Assembly (NCBI GenBank): GCA_947486375.1
Contig: CANKTP010000023.1
Coordinates: 1-32,933, forward strand
Direction of reading: 5' to 3'
DNA from: Candidatus Hydrogenedentota bacterium
Lineage (GTDB): Bacteria; Hydrogenedentota; Hydrogenedentia; Hydrogenedentales; GCA-2746185
DNA: 32,933 nucleotides
Part shown: piece after piece, positions 1 to 8,962 of the stretch
Position numbering within the stretch: position 1 is the stretch's first letter
Layout of the letters: the number at the start of each line of letters is the position of its first letter
Notes under the pieces: model-generated
Seen by the model: only the letters and a program-made list of their open reading frames with translations
Database searches by the model: none
What the model was told of the DNA's origin: nothing
Program-made: the position numbers and the translations under genes

Positions 1-290
1 CGTGTCGCCGGCGCAATCTCGACCGGCACTTGGTACGTCGCACCGCCCACCCGGCGGGACTTCACTTGGAGGAAGGGCTTCGAATTCTCGAGCGCCTTCA
101 TGAAAATCGACAGGACATCGTCCTGGGGGCGTTTCTTCTTGATGATATCGAGGGCACCGTAAACGATGCTCTCGGCGACACTCTTTTTGCCGCTGTTCAT
201 GACGGCGTTGACGAATTTCGCCACCGTCACACTTTTATATTTGGGATCGGGCAGCGGGATGCGCTTGACCGACTCGCGTCGTCTGGACAT
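1..290 (-). CDS. rpsG: 30S ribosomal protein S7 (partial, C-terminus outside window)
   Basis: Reverse-strand reading from ATG at 290: [53 protein letters not shown]...[27 protein letters not shown], which is a characteristic S7 sequence. It lies directly downstream of rpsL. Confidence 0.95.
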   Translation of the reverse strand, partial: MSRRRESVKRIPLPDPKYKSVTVAKFVNAVMNSGKKSVAESIVYGALDIIKKKRPQDDVLSIFMKALENSKPFLQVKSRRVGGATYQVPVEIAPAT

Positions 291-310
291 GGATTAGTTC
301 GCCTTCCCCA

Positions 311-730
311 TCACTTGGGCCGCTTCACGCCGTATTTGGAACGGCTCACCCACCGGCCCTTGTGGACCTGCTTGCCGCCTTCGTCTTTCCGGCTCGCCGT
401 TCCGCCGCAATCGCCCTGCGCATCCAACACGCCGCGAATCAAGTGGTACCGCACGCCCGGAAGGTCTTTCACGCGGCCCCCGCGCAACATCACCTGCGAG
501 TGCTCCTGGAGATTGTGCCCCACGCCCGGGATATACGCGGTCACTTCCATCCCGTTCCTCAGACGGACACGCGCCACTTTGCGCAATGCCGAGTTCGGTT
601 TCTTCGGGGTCATTGTGTATACGCGGGTGCACGTCCCCGAGGCCTGCGGACACGCCTTCAGCGCGGGCGACTTCGTCTTCGTAACCACCGCTTGGCGGCA
701 GTTGCGCATCAATTGATTAATAGTCGGCAA
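311..730 (-). CDS. rpsL: 30S ribosomal protein S12 (TTG start)
   Basis: [10 protein letters not shown]...[62 protein letters not shown]...[11 protein letters not shown]. These are canonical S12 motifs. The start codon is TTG at 730. Confidence 0.97.
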   Translation of the reverse strand: MPTINQLMRNCRQAVVTKTKSPALKACPQASGTCTRVYTMTPKKPNSALRKVARVRLRNGMEVTAYIPGVGHNLQEHSQVMLRGGRVKDLPGVRYHLIRGVLDAQGDCGGTASRKDEGGKQVHKGRWVSRSKYGVKRPK

Positions 731-1222
731 ACTTCGTCTCCAATTTCACCCAGAGGAGTTTGTGTCGATCCGAATAAACGGCCCTAAAGACCGCGAATAT
801 CATGGACACAAGGCAGTTGCACGCAGGGATCACCCCGCAGCAACGAACTCGTAGTCTAGCAAACGGACATACCCATGTCAAGCGGTAATTTTGCAGTGCA
901 CGCGGGGGGCGCCGGGGACGTCCCAAGAATGCCCGAGGCCCCTGAATTCCGACGCCCTGACGGGCGATTCCAGATCCATCCCCGGCTACTTTGCGAGAAT
1001 TGAATGCGATGGATCGAGTGTGCCTCCCCGGTGCAGGAATTCGTTCGCATGCCGAACGTCGAACTGCGCCAAAGAGGCCAGGGGCCGCGGGAATGCGCGG
1101 CAAAGGCCAAATCCATATGAAGCAAAACGAAGTCCGGCATACGGCCCGTTGATTGTGACTTGGGGCCAGAATCCTTTGCTACAATTGTGCAGACCTATCT
1201 CCCACCCCGGAATCCCTCCCCA

Positions 1223-2488
1223 ATGAAACGCCGTATCACCCTCGCCTTCACCACCCTCTTTACGCTCGTACTGCTTGTCGTGGTCTACGAACAGTTCAAG
1301 GGCCGGGTGAAGACTTGGTATTCCGAAAACTACATTGTCCGCGCGACTAAATTTCCCGCGGGGCCGCAGCCTGACCAGGTGTGCCTGACATGGAGCGGCG
1401 ACCCGAAGACGACGCAGGCCGTCCAGTGGCGCACGTCGACCGCGGTGACCGATGGGGCGGTCCAATGGCGCGCCGCGGCGGACTCTGGCGACGAAATCCG
1501 CGAGACGGTGGCGATCCAGGCCGTGATCGCCGACCGCCTGCTCGAAAACGATCCCGAGATTCACCGCTTCACCGCCCACCTCGAGGGGCTCGCTCCCGGC
1601 ACGGCCTATGCCTATCGCGCCGGGAGCAAGATCGCGGACACATGGAGCGAATGGGCCGAGTTTACGACCGCGCCCGAGTCGGCGGCTTCTTGGTCGTTCA
1701 TGTACCTCGGCGACCCGCAGCTCGGCCTCGACTACTGGGGCGAGCTGTTGCACAAGGCCTTCGCCGCTCGGCCCGATGCCGCCTTCTACGCGGTCGCCGG
1801 CGACCTCATCAACAGCGGCAGTTACCGCGACGAGTGGGACAACTACTTCGCGGGCGCAGCGGGCATCTTTGACCGGCGTCCCACGGTGCCTGTCTTGGGC
1901 AATCACGACTACGGCAAGGACAACCGGCCGCAGATGTACCTCGATCTCTTTGCGTTGCCGACGAATGGCCCGAATCAAATTCCGCCCGAATGTGCCTACA
2001 GTTTCCGCTACGCGAACGCGCTGTTCATCGTCCTCGATTCAAACCTCCCGCCGGAGGACCAGGCCGGCTGGCTCGAGGAACAGCTCGCGGCGGAGGATCG
2101 CGCCACGTGGAAATTCGCCCTCTATCACCACCCCGCGTATTCGTCGAGTCCCAACCGCGACAACCCCGAGGTGCGCGAACTCTGGGGCGCCCTGTTCGAC
2201 AAATACCACCTCGACGCCGCGTTGCAGGGACACGATCACGCCTACCTGCGCACCTATCCGATGAAGGACGGAAAACGCGTCGCCACGGCGAGCGACGGGA
2301 CCTATTACATCGTGTCCGTCTCGGGAACGAAGTATTACAAGCAAGAACCGCACGATTACGCCGAGGTCCAATTCGCGGACACCTCGACCTACCAAACGAT
2401 CGACATATCGACGAACCCCGACCGCCTAACCTACCGCGCCCATGATTTCGATGGCAACATCAAGGACGAATTCGTCATCGAGAAATAA
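1223..2488 (+). CDS. Metallophosphoesterase with N-terminal fibronectin-III/purple-acid-phosphatase-like domain, exported or membrane-anchored
   Basis: N-terminal hydrophobic segment MKRRITLAFTTLFTLVLLVVVYEQ, then metallophosphoesterase motifs GDPQ, GDLINSG, GNHDYG and GHDHAY. The ATG at 1223 is preferred over the upstream ORF start. Confidence 0.88.
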   Translation: MKRRITLAFTTLFTLVLLVVVYEQFKGRVKTWYSENYIVRATKFPAGPQPDQVCLTWSGDPKTTQAVQWRTSTAVTDGAVQWRAAADSGDEIRETVAIQAVIADRLLENDPEIHRFTAHLEGLAPGTAYAYRAGSKIADTWSEWAEFTTAPESAASWSFMYLGDPQLGLDYWGELLHKAFAARPDAAFYAVAGDLINSGSYRDEWDNYFAGAAGIFDRRPTVPVLGNHDYGKDNRPQMYLDLFALPTNGPNQIPPECAYSFRYANALFIVLDSNLPPEDQAGWLEEQLAAEDRATWKFALYHHPAYSSSPNRDNPEVRELWGALFDKYHLDAALQGHDHAYLRTYPMKDGKRVATASDGTYYIVSVSGTKYYKQEPHDYAEVQFADTSTYQTIDISTNPDRLTYRAHDFDGNIKDEFVIEK

Positions 2489-2608
2489 CGATTCCATTGC
2501 GCTACCGATGGGCCACGGTTTGCGCCGGACTGCGTCGAATTGCGCTACGCCGTTCGATGTGCATGCTCGCGCGTTCTGTCGTATAACCCAGGATCGGAAT
2601 AGAACCCC

Positions 2609-3394
2609 ATGACCTTCGAGTGGAACCCGGCCGACTATGGCCGCAGCTCCTCGGCGCAAGAGCGTTGGGCCGCCGAGTTCATCGCCGCCATCCCCTTCGC
2701 CGGGACCGAGCACGTCCTAGATGTCGGTTGCGGCGATGGCAAGGTCACCGCGATGCTGGCCGGGAACGTTCCCGGTGGGCGCGTGCTTGGCGTGGATAGC
2801 TCGCGGCCCATGGTGGAGGCCGCCATGGAGCGCTACGCCGCGTTCGCGCCCCGGCTATCGTTCCAAATGGCCGACGCCTCGGCCCTGCCTTTTCGCGAGG
2901 AATTCGACGTCGTCTTCTCGAACTCGACGCTCCACTGGATACGCGATCACCGCCCCGTATTGCGCGGCATCCGCGACGCGCTGAAGCCCGGGGGCCGCGC
3001 CTTCCTCCGCTTCGGGGGAAAGGGATCCACCGCGGAGGTCAAGAAGGTGTTGCACGATCTCATGGAACGGCCGGAATGGAACGGACACTTCGCGGGCTTC
3101 GAGTCGCCTTTCGGCTTCTACGATCCTATCGAGTACATCCCCTGGATCGAGGCCGCCGGCCTCGAACCCGAGCACGTAGAACTCGTCCCGCGCACCATGC
3201 GCCATGACGCCGCCGGACTCCGCGGCTGGGTACGCACCACCAAGATGCCCTACACCGCCCGCATCCCCGAGTCCCTCCGCGAAACGTTCATCGGCCAAGT
3301 CATCGCCGAGTTCGTCCGCCGCTATCCCGCCGACGAGTCCGGGCAGTTCGGGGTGAACATGCCGCGGCTCGACGTGGTCGCGTCGCGGAAATAG
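2609..3394 (+). CDS. Class I SAM-dependent methyltransferase (trans-aconitate 2-methyltransferase-like)
   Basis: Motif I VLDVGCGDGKVTAMLA, then DVVFSNSTLHWI and LKPGGRAFLRFGGKG. Confidence 0.87.
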   Translation: MTFEWNPADYGRSSSAQERWAAEFIAAIPFAGTEHVLDVGCGDGKVTAMLAGNVPGGRVLGVDSSRPMVEAAMERYAAFAPRLSFQMADASALPFREEFDVVFSNSTLHWIRDHRPVLRGIRDALKPGGRAFLRFGGKGSTAEVKKVLHDLMERPEWNGHFAGFESPFGFYDPIEYIPWIEAAGLEPEHVELVPRTMRHDAAGLRGWVRTTKMPYTARIPESLRETFIGQVIAEFVRRYPADESGQFGVNMPRLDVVASRK

Positions 3395-3478
3395 GACGCC
3401 CGAAACTACCGTGTGCGTGCCAGCCGCTCGCTTGCCGTGCATAGAGCGTATTGCCGGTCCCTGGCACTGGCGCCATCC

Positions 3479-5173
3479 CTAGACGAAATACGCCTTCTGG
3501 ATGTACTGCTGGACCATGCGGTGGGTGTTGAAGAAGGAGCCGTTGAGCGCGATGCAGTGCCGCATGAGCTCGATGTAGCGGTGGCGATGCGTCGAGACGA
3601 GCGGCAGGATGACGTGCTCGAGCTTGCCGTAGATTGACTGGGCATCGTTGAACCAGTCGGTGCGCTCGTCGCCGCTGCGCTGGGCCGCGCCGATGGACCA
3701 GCCCGTGACGCCCTCGATGTGTCCCTCGACCCACCATCCGTCGAGCACGCTGAGGCTGGGCACGCCGTTGACGGCGGCCTTCATCCCGCTGGTTCCCGAG
3801 GCCTCGAGCGGGCGCTGGGGGGTGTTCATCCACACGTCGCAACCGGACACGAGGGCCTTCGCGATGTCGACCTCGTAGTTCGGCACGTAGACGACCTTGA
3901 TTTCGTGCTTCAGCGTGTCTCGTGCGCGGAAGATGCGCTGGATGATCTCCTTGCCGTCGGTGTCGCCGGGGTGCGCCTTGCCTGCGTAGATGATTTGGAA
4001 TGGGCCCGCCGTCTCGGCGATGCTTCGCAAGCGGTCGGGATCGCTTAGGAGAAGGTCGCCGCGTTTGTAGGGGGCCATGCGGCGCGCGAAGCCGAGGGTG
4101 AGCGCCGTGGGATCGAGGTCCGCGCCCAGCTCGCGGTTTACCCGCTCGACAAGGGTGCGTTTCGCCTGCATGTGGGCGTCCCACACCTCGTCGCGCGGGA
4201 TGTTGAGGGCATAGCGCAGGCTGAACGCGTCCTGCCGCCAGCCGGGAATGTAGCGGTCGAACAGCGCCGCGAAGGGCGGGCACACCCAGGTCGGGGCATG
4301 GATCCCGTTCGTGATCGCGTCGATCGTGTAGTGCGGGAACATGACGCGGGACACTTCGCCGTGGCGCTTGGCGACACCATTGACATAGTGGCTGAGGTTT
4401 AGCGCGAGGTAGGTCATGTTCACCATCCCCTCGTGCATGAACAGGTCCTGCATCCCGAGGAGATCCGGGCCCATGCCCACCGCGCGCGACGCGACATCGA
4501 GGGCGAATTTGTCGTGGCCCGCGGCCACCGGCGTGTGCGTGGTGAATATGCACTTGGGCCGGACACTGTCGACGTCTTCGCGCGTGATGGAGTCGCGACC
4601 GGCCTCGCGGCGGCATTCGTCGAGCAACTCGAGGGTGAGAAACGCCGCGTGGCCCTCGTTCATGTGGAACTTGCGCAGGCCCGTGTGGCCCAGCGCGCGC
4701 AGCATGCGCACGCCGCCAATCCCGAGGACAACTTCCTGGCAAACGCGGTAGTAGAAGTCGCCGCCGTAGAGCTTGTCGGTGAGCGAGCGGTCCCACTCGG
4801 AGTTCCCGGGAAGGTCCGCATCGAGGAGGTACACGGGGACGACGTGGCCGTCGACGCCGCGGACGTCGTAACGCCATGCGCGAAGGGTGACGTGGCGACC
4901 GTCGACGTCGACGTTGACGCGCGGGCTTTCCTCCTTGAGGAAGGCCTCGACCGGCCACGAGACGGTCGATTCGGTCTGCCAGCCCGCCCCATCGAGGTGC
5001 TGGTTCATGTAGCCCTTGCGGTGGAGCAGGGTGACCCCGGCAAGCGGCGCCCCGAGATCCGCCGCCGAACGGATCGTGTCGCCCGCGAGCACCCCGAGGC
5101 CGCCGCTATACGTCGGCATGCGAGGATCGAGGGCCATTTCCATGGTGAAGTAAGCGATAAGTTCACGGCTCAT
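3479..5173 (-). CDS. glgP: Alpha-glucan (glycogen) phosphorylase, GT35 short form
   Basis: [55 protein letters not shown]...; C-terminal half contains [14 protein letters not shown] and [32 protein letters not shown]. Confidence 0.93.
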   Translation of the reverse strand: MSRELIAYFTMEMALDPRMPTYSGGLGVLAGDTIRSAADLGAPLAGVTLLHRKGYMNQHLDGAGWQTESTVSWPVEAFLKEESPRVNVDVDGRHVTLRAWRYDVRGVDGHVVPVYLLDADLPGNSEWDRSLTDKLYGGDFYYRVCQEVVLGIGGVRMLRALGHTGLRKFHMNEGHAAFLTLELLDECRREAGRDSITREDVDSVRPKCIFTTHTPVAAGHDKFALDVASRAVGMGPDLLGMQDLFMHEGMVNMTYLALNLSHYVNGVAKRHGEVSRVMFPHYTIDAITNGIHAPTWVCPPFAALFDRYIPGWRQDAFSLRYALNIPRDEVWDAHMQAKRTLVERVNRELGADLDPTALTLGFARRMAPYKRGDLLLSDPDRLRSIAETAGPFQIIYAGKAHPGDTDGKEIIQRIFRARDTLKHEIKVVYVPNYEVDIAKALVSGCDVWMNTPQRPLEASGTSGMKAAVNGVPSLSVLDGWWVEGHIEGVTGWSIGAAQRSGDERTDWFNDAQSIYGKLEHVILPLVSTHRHRYIELMRHCIALNGSFFNTHRMVQQYIQKAYFV

Positions 5174-5285
5174 ATGCGGGGCGTCTCCCAATGTGATGAT
5201 CCTGTGTCGCCTGTATATCATGCGGGGGGTATCGTGTCCAAGGGCAAACGAAAGGGGCCATCCGCGAATAACCAAGACCCGCACC

Positions 5286-5890
5286 CGGATCCGCCCCATG
5301 GCAGCCCTTGCCCACGATCCGGATCGTGAAGGTGTCGGCACTGGCCATTGCCGCGCCGGGGTTGAACCCGACCGTCCCCACCTCGAGCGTCGGCCAGCAA
5401 TGCAGTCCGAACACCGCGTCCACGTCGTCCAACAGGCCTTCCTGGACGATGAACCGCCCGTCGGCCGCAACCTCCTCCACCGGCTGGAAAATGAACTTCA
5501 CCGTGCCCCGGAGCCGGTCGCGGTGCAGGTGCAAGAGTTTCGCCACGCCGCACAAGTTCGCGCTATGCCCGTCGTGCCCGCAAGCATGCATCCGCATCGG
5601 AATCTGCGAGCGGTACGCGACCCCCGTCTCCTCCTCGATCTCCACCGCGTCCATGTCAGCCCGCAACGCCACCGTCTTGCCCCCGGCACCCCGGACGGTC
5701 GCAACGATGCCCGTGCCCTTGGCGTGCCCCCGCGTGTATTCGATCCCCGCCTCGGTCGATATCGCGCTATGCGGTCGGAAGTCCACTTCTCCTCGAAACG
5801 AATCTCGGGGTGTTCGTGGAGTTCATGACGAAGGGAGATGATTTCGGGTAGCAGCCCTTGGATGGTCTGCTTGATTGTGTCGGTATTCAC
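5286..5890 (-). pseudogene. M20-family amidohydrolase remnant, frameshifted and C-terminally truncated
   Basis: N-terminal part (LLPEIISLRHELHEHPEIRFEEKWTSDRIARY) is in one frame. The continuation (TEAGIEYTRGHAKGTGIVATVRGAGGKTVALRADMDAVEIEEETG...MHACGHDGHSANLCGVAKLL...GKGCHGADP) is in another frame. Recognisable M20 sequence then stops near 5286, with no dimerisation or C-terminal domain. Confidence 0.85.
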
Positions 5891-6091
5891 GGCTCCACTC
5901 GTCTCATTTTCTGGTACCGGGCCTATACACTGGGGCGATGGCTAGCGTCGAATTGGAAGGAAGAGGGAGAAGGTTGATTCTTGACGATACCCGCCGGGAG
6001 TCCTACTATATACGTGAAGGAACCGATACGGATGCCTACTCGTTCAGGTGTCTGGTTGCCCCAAGAGAAAAATTCGGACCGGGGACATCAT

Positions 6092-6917
6092 ATGAAGCAT
6101 GACGCCACTATCTTCCTCTATGCCGTCGTGCTATGCCTACTTGTATTCCCGATGACCAACTGTTCATCGCCTGAGTCCCAAGGCGTAAAAGGTAAGCGCG
6201 AGCCCGAAGTAGATTTCATACTTCCGGGAGACGTGCTGCTCGAGATGGTTCGTATTCCGGCGGGCACGTTCATGATGGGCGCGATGAATGCCGAGCCGAA
6301 CGAGAAGCCGGTCCATCAGGTTACGCTGACCCGAGACTTCCAACTCGGGAAATACGAGATCACCAAGGCCCAATGGCAGGCGGTGCTGGGCACCAAGCCG
6401 TGGTCGGACCTGCCTTATGTCCTTGACGATCCCAATTCTCCCGTAGTGTACGTCACTCGGAACGACGCTCAAGTGTTCATCACCGCGTTGAACAAACTGA
6501 CAAATGGGACTTTCCGCCTACCCACCGAGGCCGAATGGGAATACGCCTGCCGTGCCGGGACAACGACTGAATTTTCCTTTGGCGAAGATGTGTCGTACTT
6601 GGGAGACTATGCTTGGTATATCATGAACGCATGGGAAGTCGGCCAACAGTATGCCCCCAAGGGTTGGACAGAAGCTGCCCAACCCTCGGGGGCTTTACGA
6701 CATACACGGTAATGCCTCGGAATTATGTAGCGACCGGTACGGTGCGTGCTCATCGAGTTCGGCTAACGATCCTACTGGACCAGCGAGCGGCTCGGAGTGG
6801 GTTTTTCGGGGCGGCTCGTTCGCCGGCGCCGATCCCTGCCACTCGGCCTTCCGCCTCAACAGCGGCGCAGGTAACTCCGTCGGGTTTCGGGTTGCGAGGA
6901 CACTTCCAGCCCACTAG
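6092..6917 (+). pseudogene. Formylglycine-generating/sulfatase-modifying-factor-type (SUMF1/FGE) lipoprotein, interrupted by a 1-nt frameshift
   Basis: MKHDATIFLYAVVLCLLVFPMTNC signal, then MVRIPAGTFMMGAMNAEPNEKPVHQVTLTRDFQLGKYEITKAQWQAVLG...FRLPTEAEWEYACRAGTTTEFSFG. It continues in another frame as VGQKLPNPRGLYDIHGNASELCSDRYG...DPTGPASGSEWVFRGGSF...VGFRVA. The shift is at the CCCCC tract 6654-6658. Confidence 0.8.
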
Positions 6918-7141
6918 TCATAGTCCTCTTGAGTCACTACTCCTTATATACTCATGCGCGATCATGGCATCGGAAGGAAGACAGCACACTCCGGCATGAC
7001 TCCTACGGAAGGCCCGATGTATAGAAACGAGGTTGGTTTATCAACTCTAAGCCACGGTCGCATTCGAGTGAAAATCTCGACGACCGCTCTCGTCGATTTG
7101 ACTGCCCCCATGCCACTTGTGGCAAAGTATGCGCGTTTCCT

Positions 7142-7247
7142 CCCCTGCCGGGACTGGCGATGCGACGTGGAACAGACCACGGGGAACCGGCGGGGCGATA
7201 CGAGTTGGCCGTTCGCCTGGGCACCCGGGGCGTGAAGTGTGCCCGGG
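7142..7247 (+). promoter_or_regulatory. ZTP (pfl-motif) riboswitch aptamer plus putative switching hairpin, upstream of gcvT
   Basis: CCCC-T-GCCGG pairs with CCGGC-GGGG (P1); GACTGGCG; hairpin CGTGG-AACAGA-CCACG (P2); CGAT; GGCCGTTCGCCTGGGCA. This matches the conserved pfl core (GACUGRCG, then a GUGGAA...CCAC hairpin, then CCGnCUGGGC). CCTGGGCAC (7216-7224) can alternatively pair with GTGCCCGGG (7239-7247). Confidence 0.88.
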
Positions 7248-7329
7248 GCGTGTCCATCGTGACGGACGGCCCCGCCACCCCCATCCCGGGAATGACTGCT
7301 CAAGATATCCATGTGTTTCCGGAGGCTGC

Positions 7330-8409
7330 ATGCAAAAGACGCCGTTGTACGACGAGCACCTCAAACTCGGGGGGAAGATTGTCGACTTCAATGGCTGGGC
7401 CTTGCCGCTCCAGTTCACGGGTATCGTGCATGAGCACCAACACACGCGCGCGCGGGCGTCTATCTTCGATTGTTCGCACATGGGCGAGTACCGCATCAAA
7501 GGTCAGTCGGCCATCGAGGCTTATGACCGGCAGGTCATTTCGGACACGTCGAAGATTCCCCTGGGGCGGTGCCGGTATGGGGCCATTCTCTCGGAGAACG
7601 GCGGCATCCTCGACGACTTGATCACCTTTCGGATGGCCGCCGATGAATTGTATGTCGTGACGAACGCCGGCCCCATCGCGAGCGTGACGGATCGGATTTG
7701 CGGCGGCAATCCGGGCGCGGAACATGTATCCTACGAGACCGCGAAGATCGACGTACAGGGACCGCTGGCCTATCGCATGGTAATGGCGGCGGGATTCAAA
7801 GACGTGGAAGGCCTCAAGTATTTCAATTCCCTATGGACGACATGGCGCGGCCATCGGGTATTGTTGTCGCGGACGGGTTACACCGGCGAGTTGGGCTACG
7901 AGTTGTTCATGGACAACGACCTTGCCCCCACGCTCTGGGAATTATTTTGTTCGATGGAAGATGCCGCCCCGGCGGGCCTCGGGGCGCGGGACACCTTGCG
8001 CACCGAGGTGTGCTACGGGTTGTCCGGTCAGGACTTCGACTCGACCGTGACGCCCCTTGAGTCGGGCATGGCGGCTTTCATCGAGTGGGAAACCGAGTTT
8101 GTCGGCAAGGAGGCGTTGATGGCCCAGCGCAATCGCGGCGACTATCGCGAATTGGTCGCGGTGAAGACGCTGGATCGCCGCGCGCCTAGACACGAGTTCA
8201 ACGTGACGCGCGACGGCGTTAGCGTGGGAGTCGTGACCAGCGGGACCTTCGGGCCGAGTCTCGATCACGGGGTCGGGTTGGCGCGGGTGGATCGCAATGT
8301 GAGCGCGCCGGGGACGCGGCTTACGGCGGGTCCAAAGGGATTGCCGATCGAAGTATGCAAGATTCCGATTTATACGAAGGGCACGTGCCGCGCCGCGGCG
8401 ACGGCTTGA
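7330..8409 (+). CDS. gcvT: Aminomethyltransferase (glycine cleavage T protein)
   Basis: MQKTPLYDEHLKLGGKIVDFNGWALPLQFTGIVHEHQHTRARASIFDCSHMGEYRIKG...LSRTGYTGELGYELF...; RBS GGAGG directly upstream of the ATG. Confidence 0.95.
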   Translation: MQKTPLYDEHLKLGGKIVDFNGWALPLQFTGIVHEHQHTRARASIFDCSHMGEYRIKGQSAIEAYDRQVISDTSKIPLGRCRYGAILSENGGILDDLITFRMAADELYVVTNAGPIASVTDRICGGNPGAEHVSYETAKIDVQGPLAYRMVMAAGFKDVEGLKYFNSLWTTWRGHRVLLSRTGYTGELGYELFMDNDLAPTLWELFCSMEDAAPAGLGARDTLRTEVCYGLSGQDFDSTVTPLESGMAAFIEWETEFVGKEALMAQRNRGDYRELVAVKTLDRRAPRHEFNVTRDGVSVGVVTSGTFGPSLDHGVGLARVDRNVSAPGTRLTAGPKGLPIEVCKIPIYTKGTCRAAATA

Positions 8410-8450
8410 AGTATGGAGCGATGAACGCGAATATTGGGGGCTTTGGCGTA

Positions 8451-8483
8451 ACATCCCCCTTGATCCCCCTTCAAAGGGGGACT
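8451..8483. repeat. Short palindromic dispersed repeat, copy A (ACATCCCCCTTGATCCCCCTTCAAAGGGGGACT)
   Basis: Matches the reverse complement of 12406-12440 with small differences. Contains the palindrome CCCCCTT..AAGGGGG. Confidence 0.75.
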
Positions 8484-8575
8484 CTATACCCGGATTTGCG
8501 GCGCGAGCCGGGACAATGGGACACCACAAGTAAGATGAGTCAAGACAAGATCGCCGAAGGCGAGGAGCTGCGCGA

Positions 8576-8962
8576 ATGTTTCCAGATAATTTGAAGTATA
8601 CCGAGGACCACGAGTGGGTCCGCGAGGAGGGCGGCGCATGCACGGTGGGGATCACCGCGTTTGCCGCCGAACAGCTCGGGGACGTGACCTACGTCGAGTT
8701 GCCCGAGGTGGGGGCGGCGTTCAAGAAGGGCGATGAGGCCGCGACGGTCGAGTCGGTGAAGGCCGCGAGCGATGTCTATGCGCCTGTCGCCGGGCATGTG
8801 ATCGAGACGAACGCGGAACTCGAGGCGCGTCCGGAATTGGTCAATGAGAGTCCTTATGACAAGGGGTGGTTTTTCAAGCTGGACGATTTTGATCCCGCGC
8901 AATTGCGCGGACTCATGAATGCGGCCGCGTACGCGAAGTTCGTCGAGGAGCAGGGACATTGA
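8576..8962 (+). CDS. gcvH: Glycine cleavage system H protein
   Basis: MFPDNLKYTEDHEWVREEGG...VGITAFAAEQLGDVTYVELPEVG...ESVKAASDVYAPVAGHVIETN...; the lipoyl-lysine context ESVKAASD is present. Confidence 0.96.
   Translation: MFPDNLKYTEDHEWVREEGGACTVGITAFAAEQLGDVTYVELPEVGAAFKKGDEAATVESVKAASDVYAPVAGHVIETNAELEARPELVNESPYDKGWFFKLDDFDPAQLRGLMNAAAYAKFVEEQGH

Noticed and set aside
717-1103. 128-aa minus-strand ORF upstream of rpsL
   Set aside because: No recognisable domain and biased composition. More likely the rpsL leader/promoter region.
3300-4958. 552-aa minus-strand ORF
   Set aside because: Alternate frame of glgP, Arg/Pro-rich with no domain motifs.
7030-7330. Glycine riboswitch expected upstream of gcvT
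   Set aside because: No tandem glycine-aptamer core was recognised. The conserved elements present fit the ZTP/pfl motif instead.
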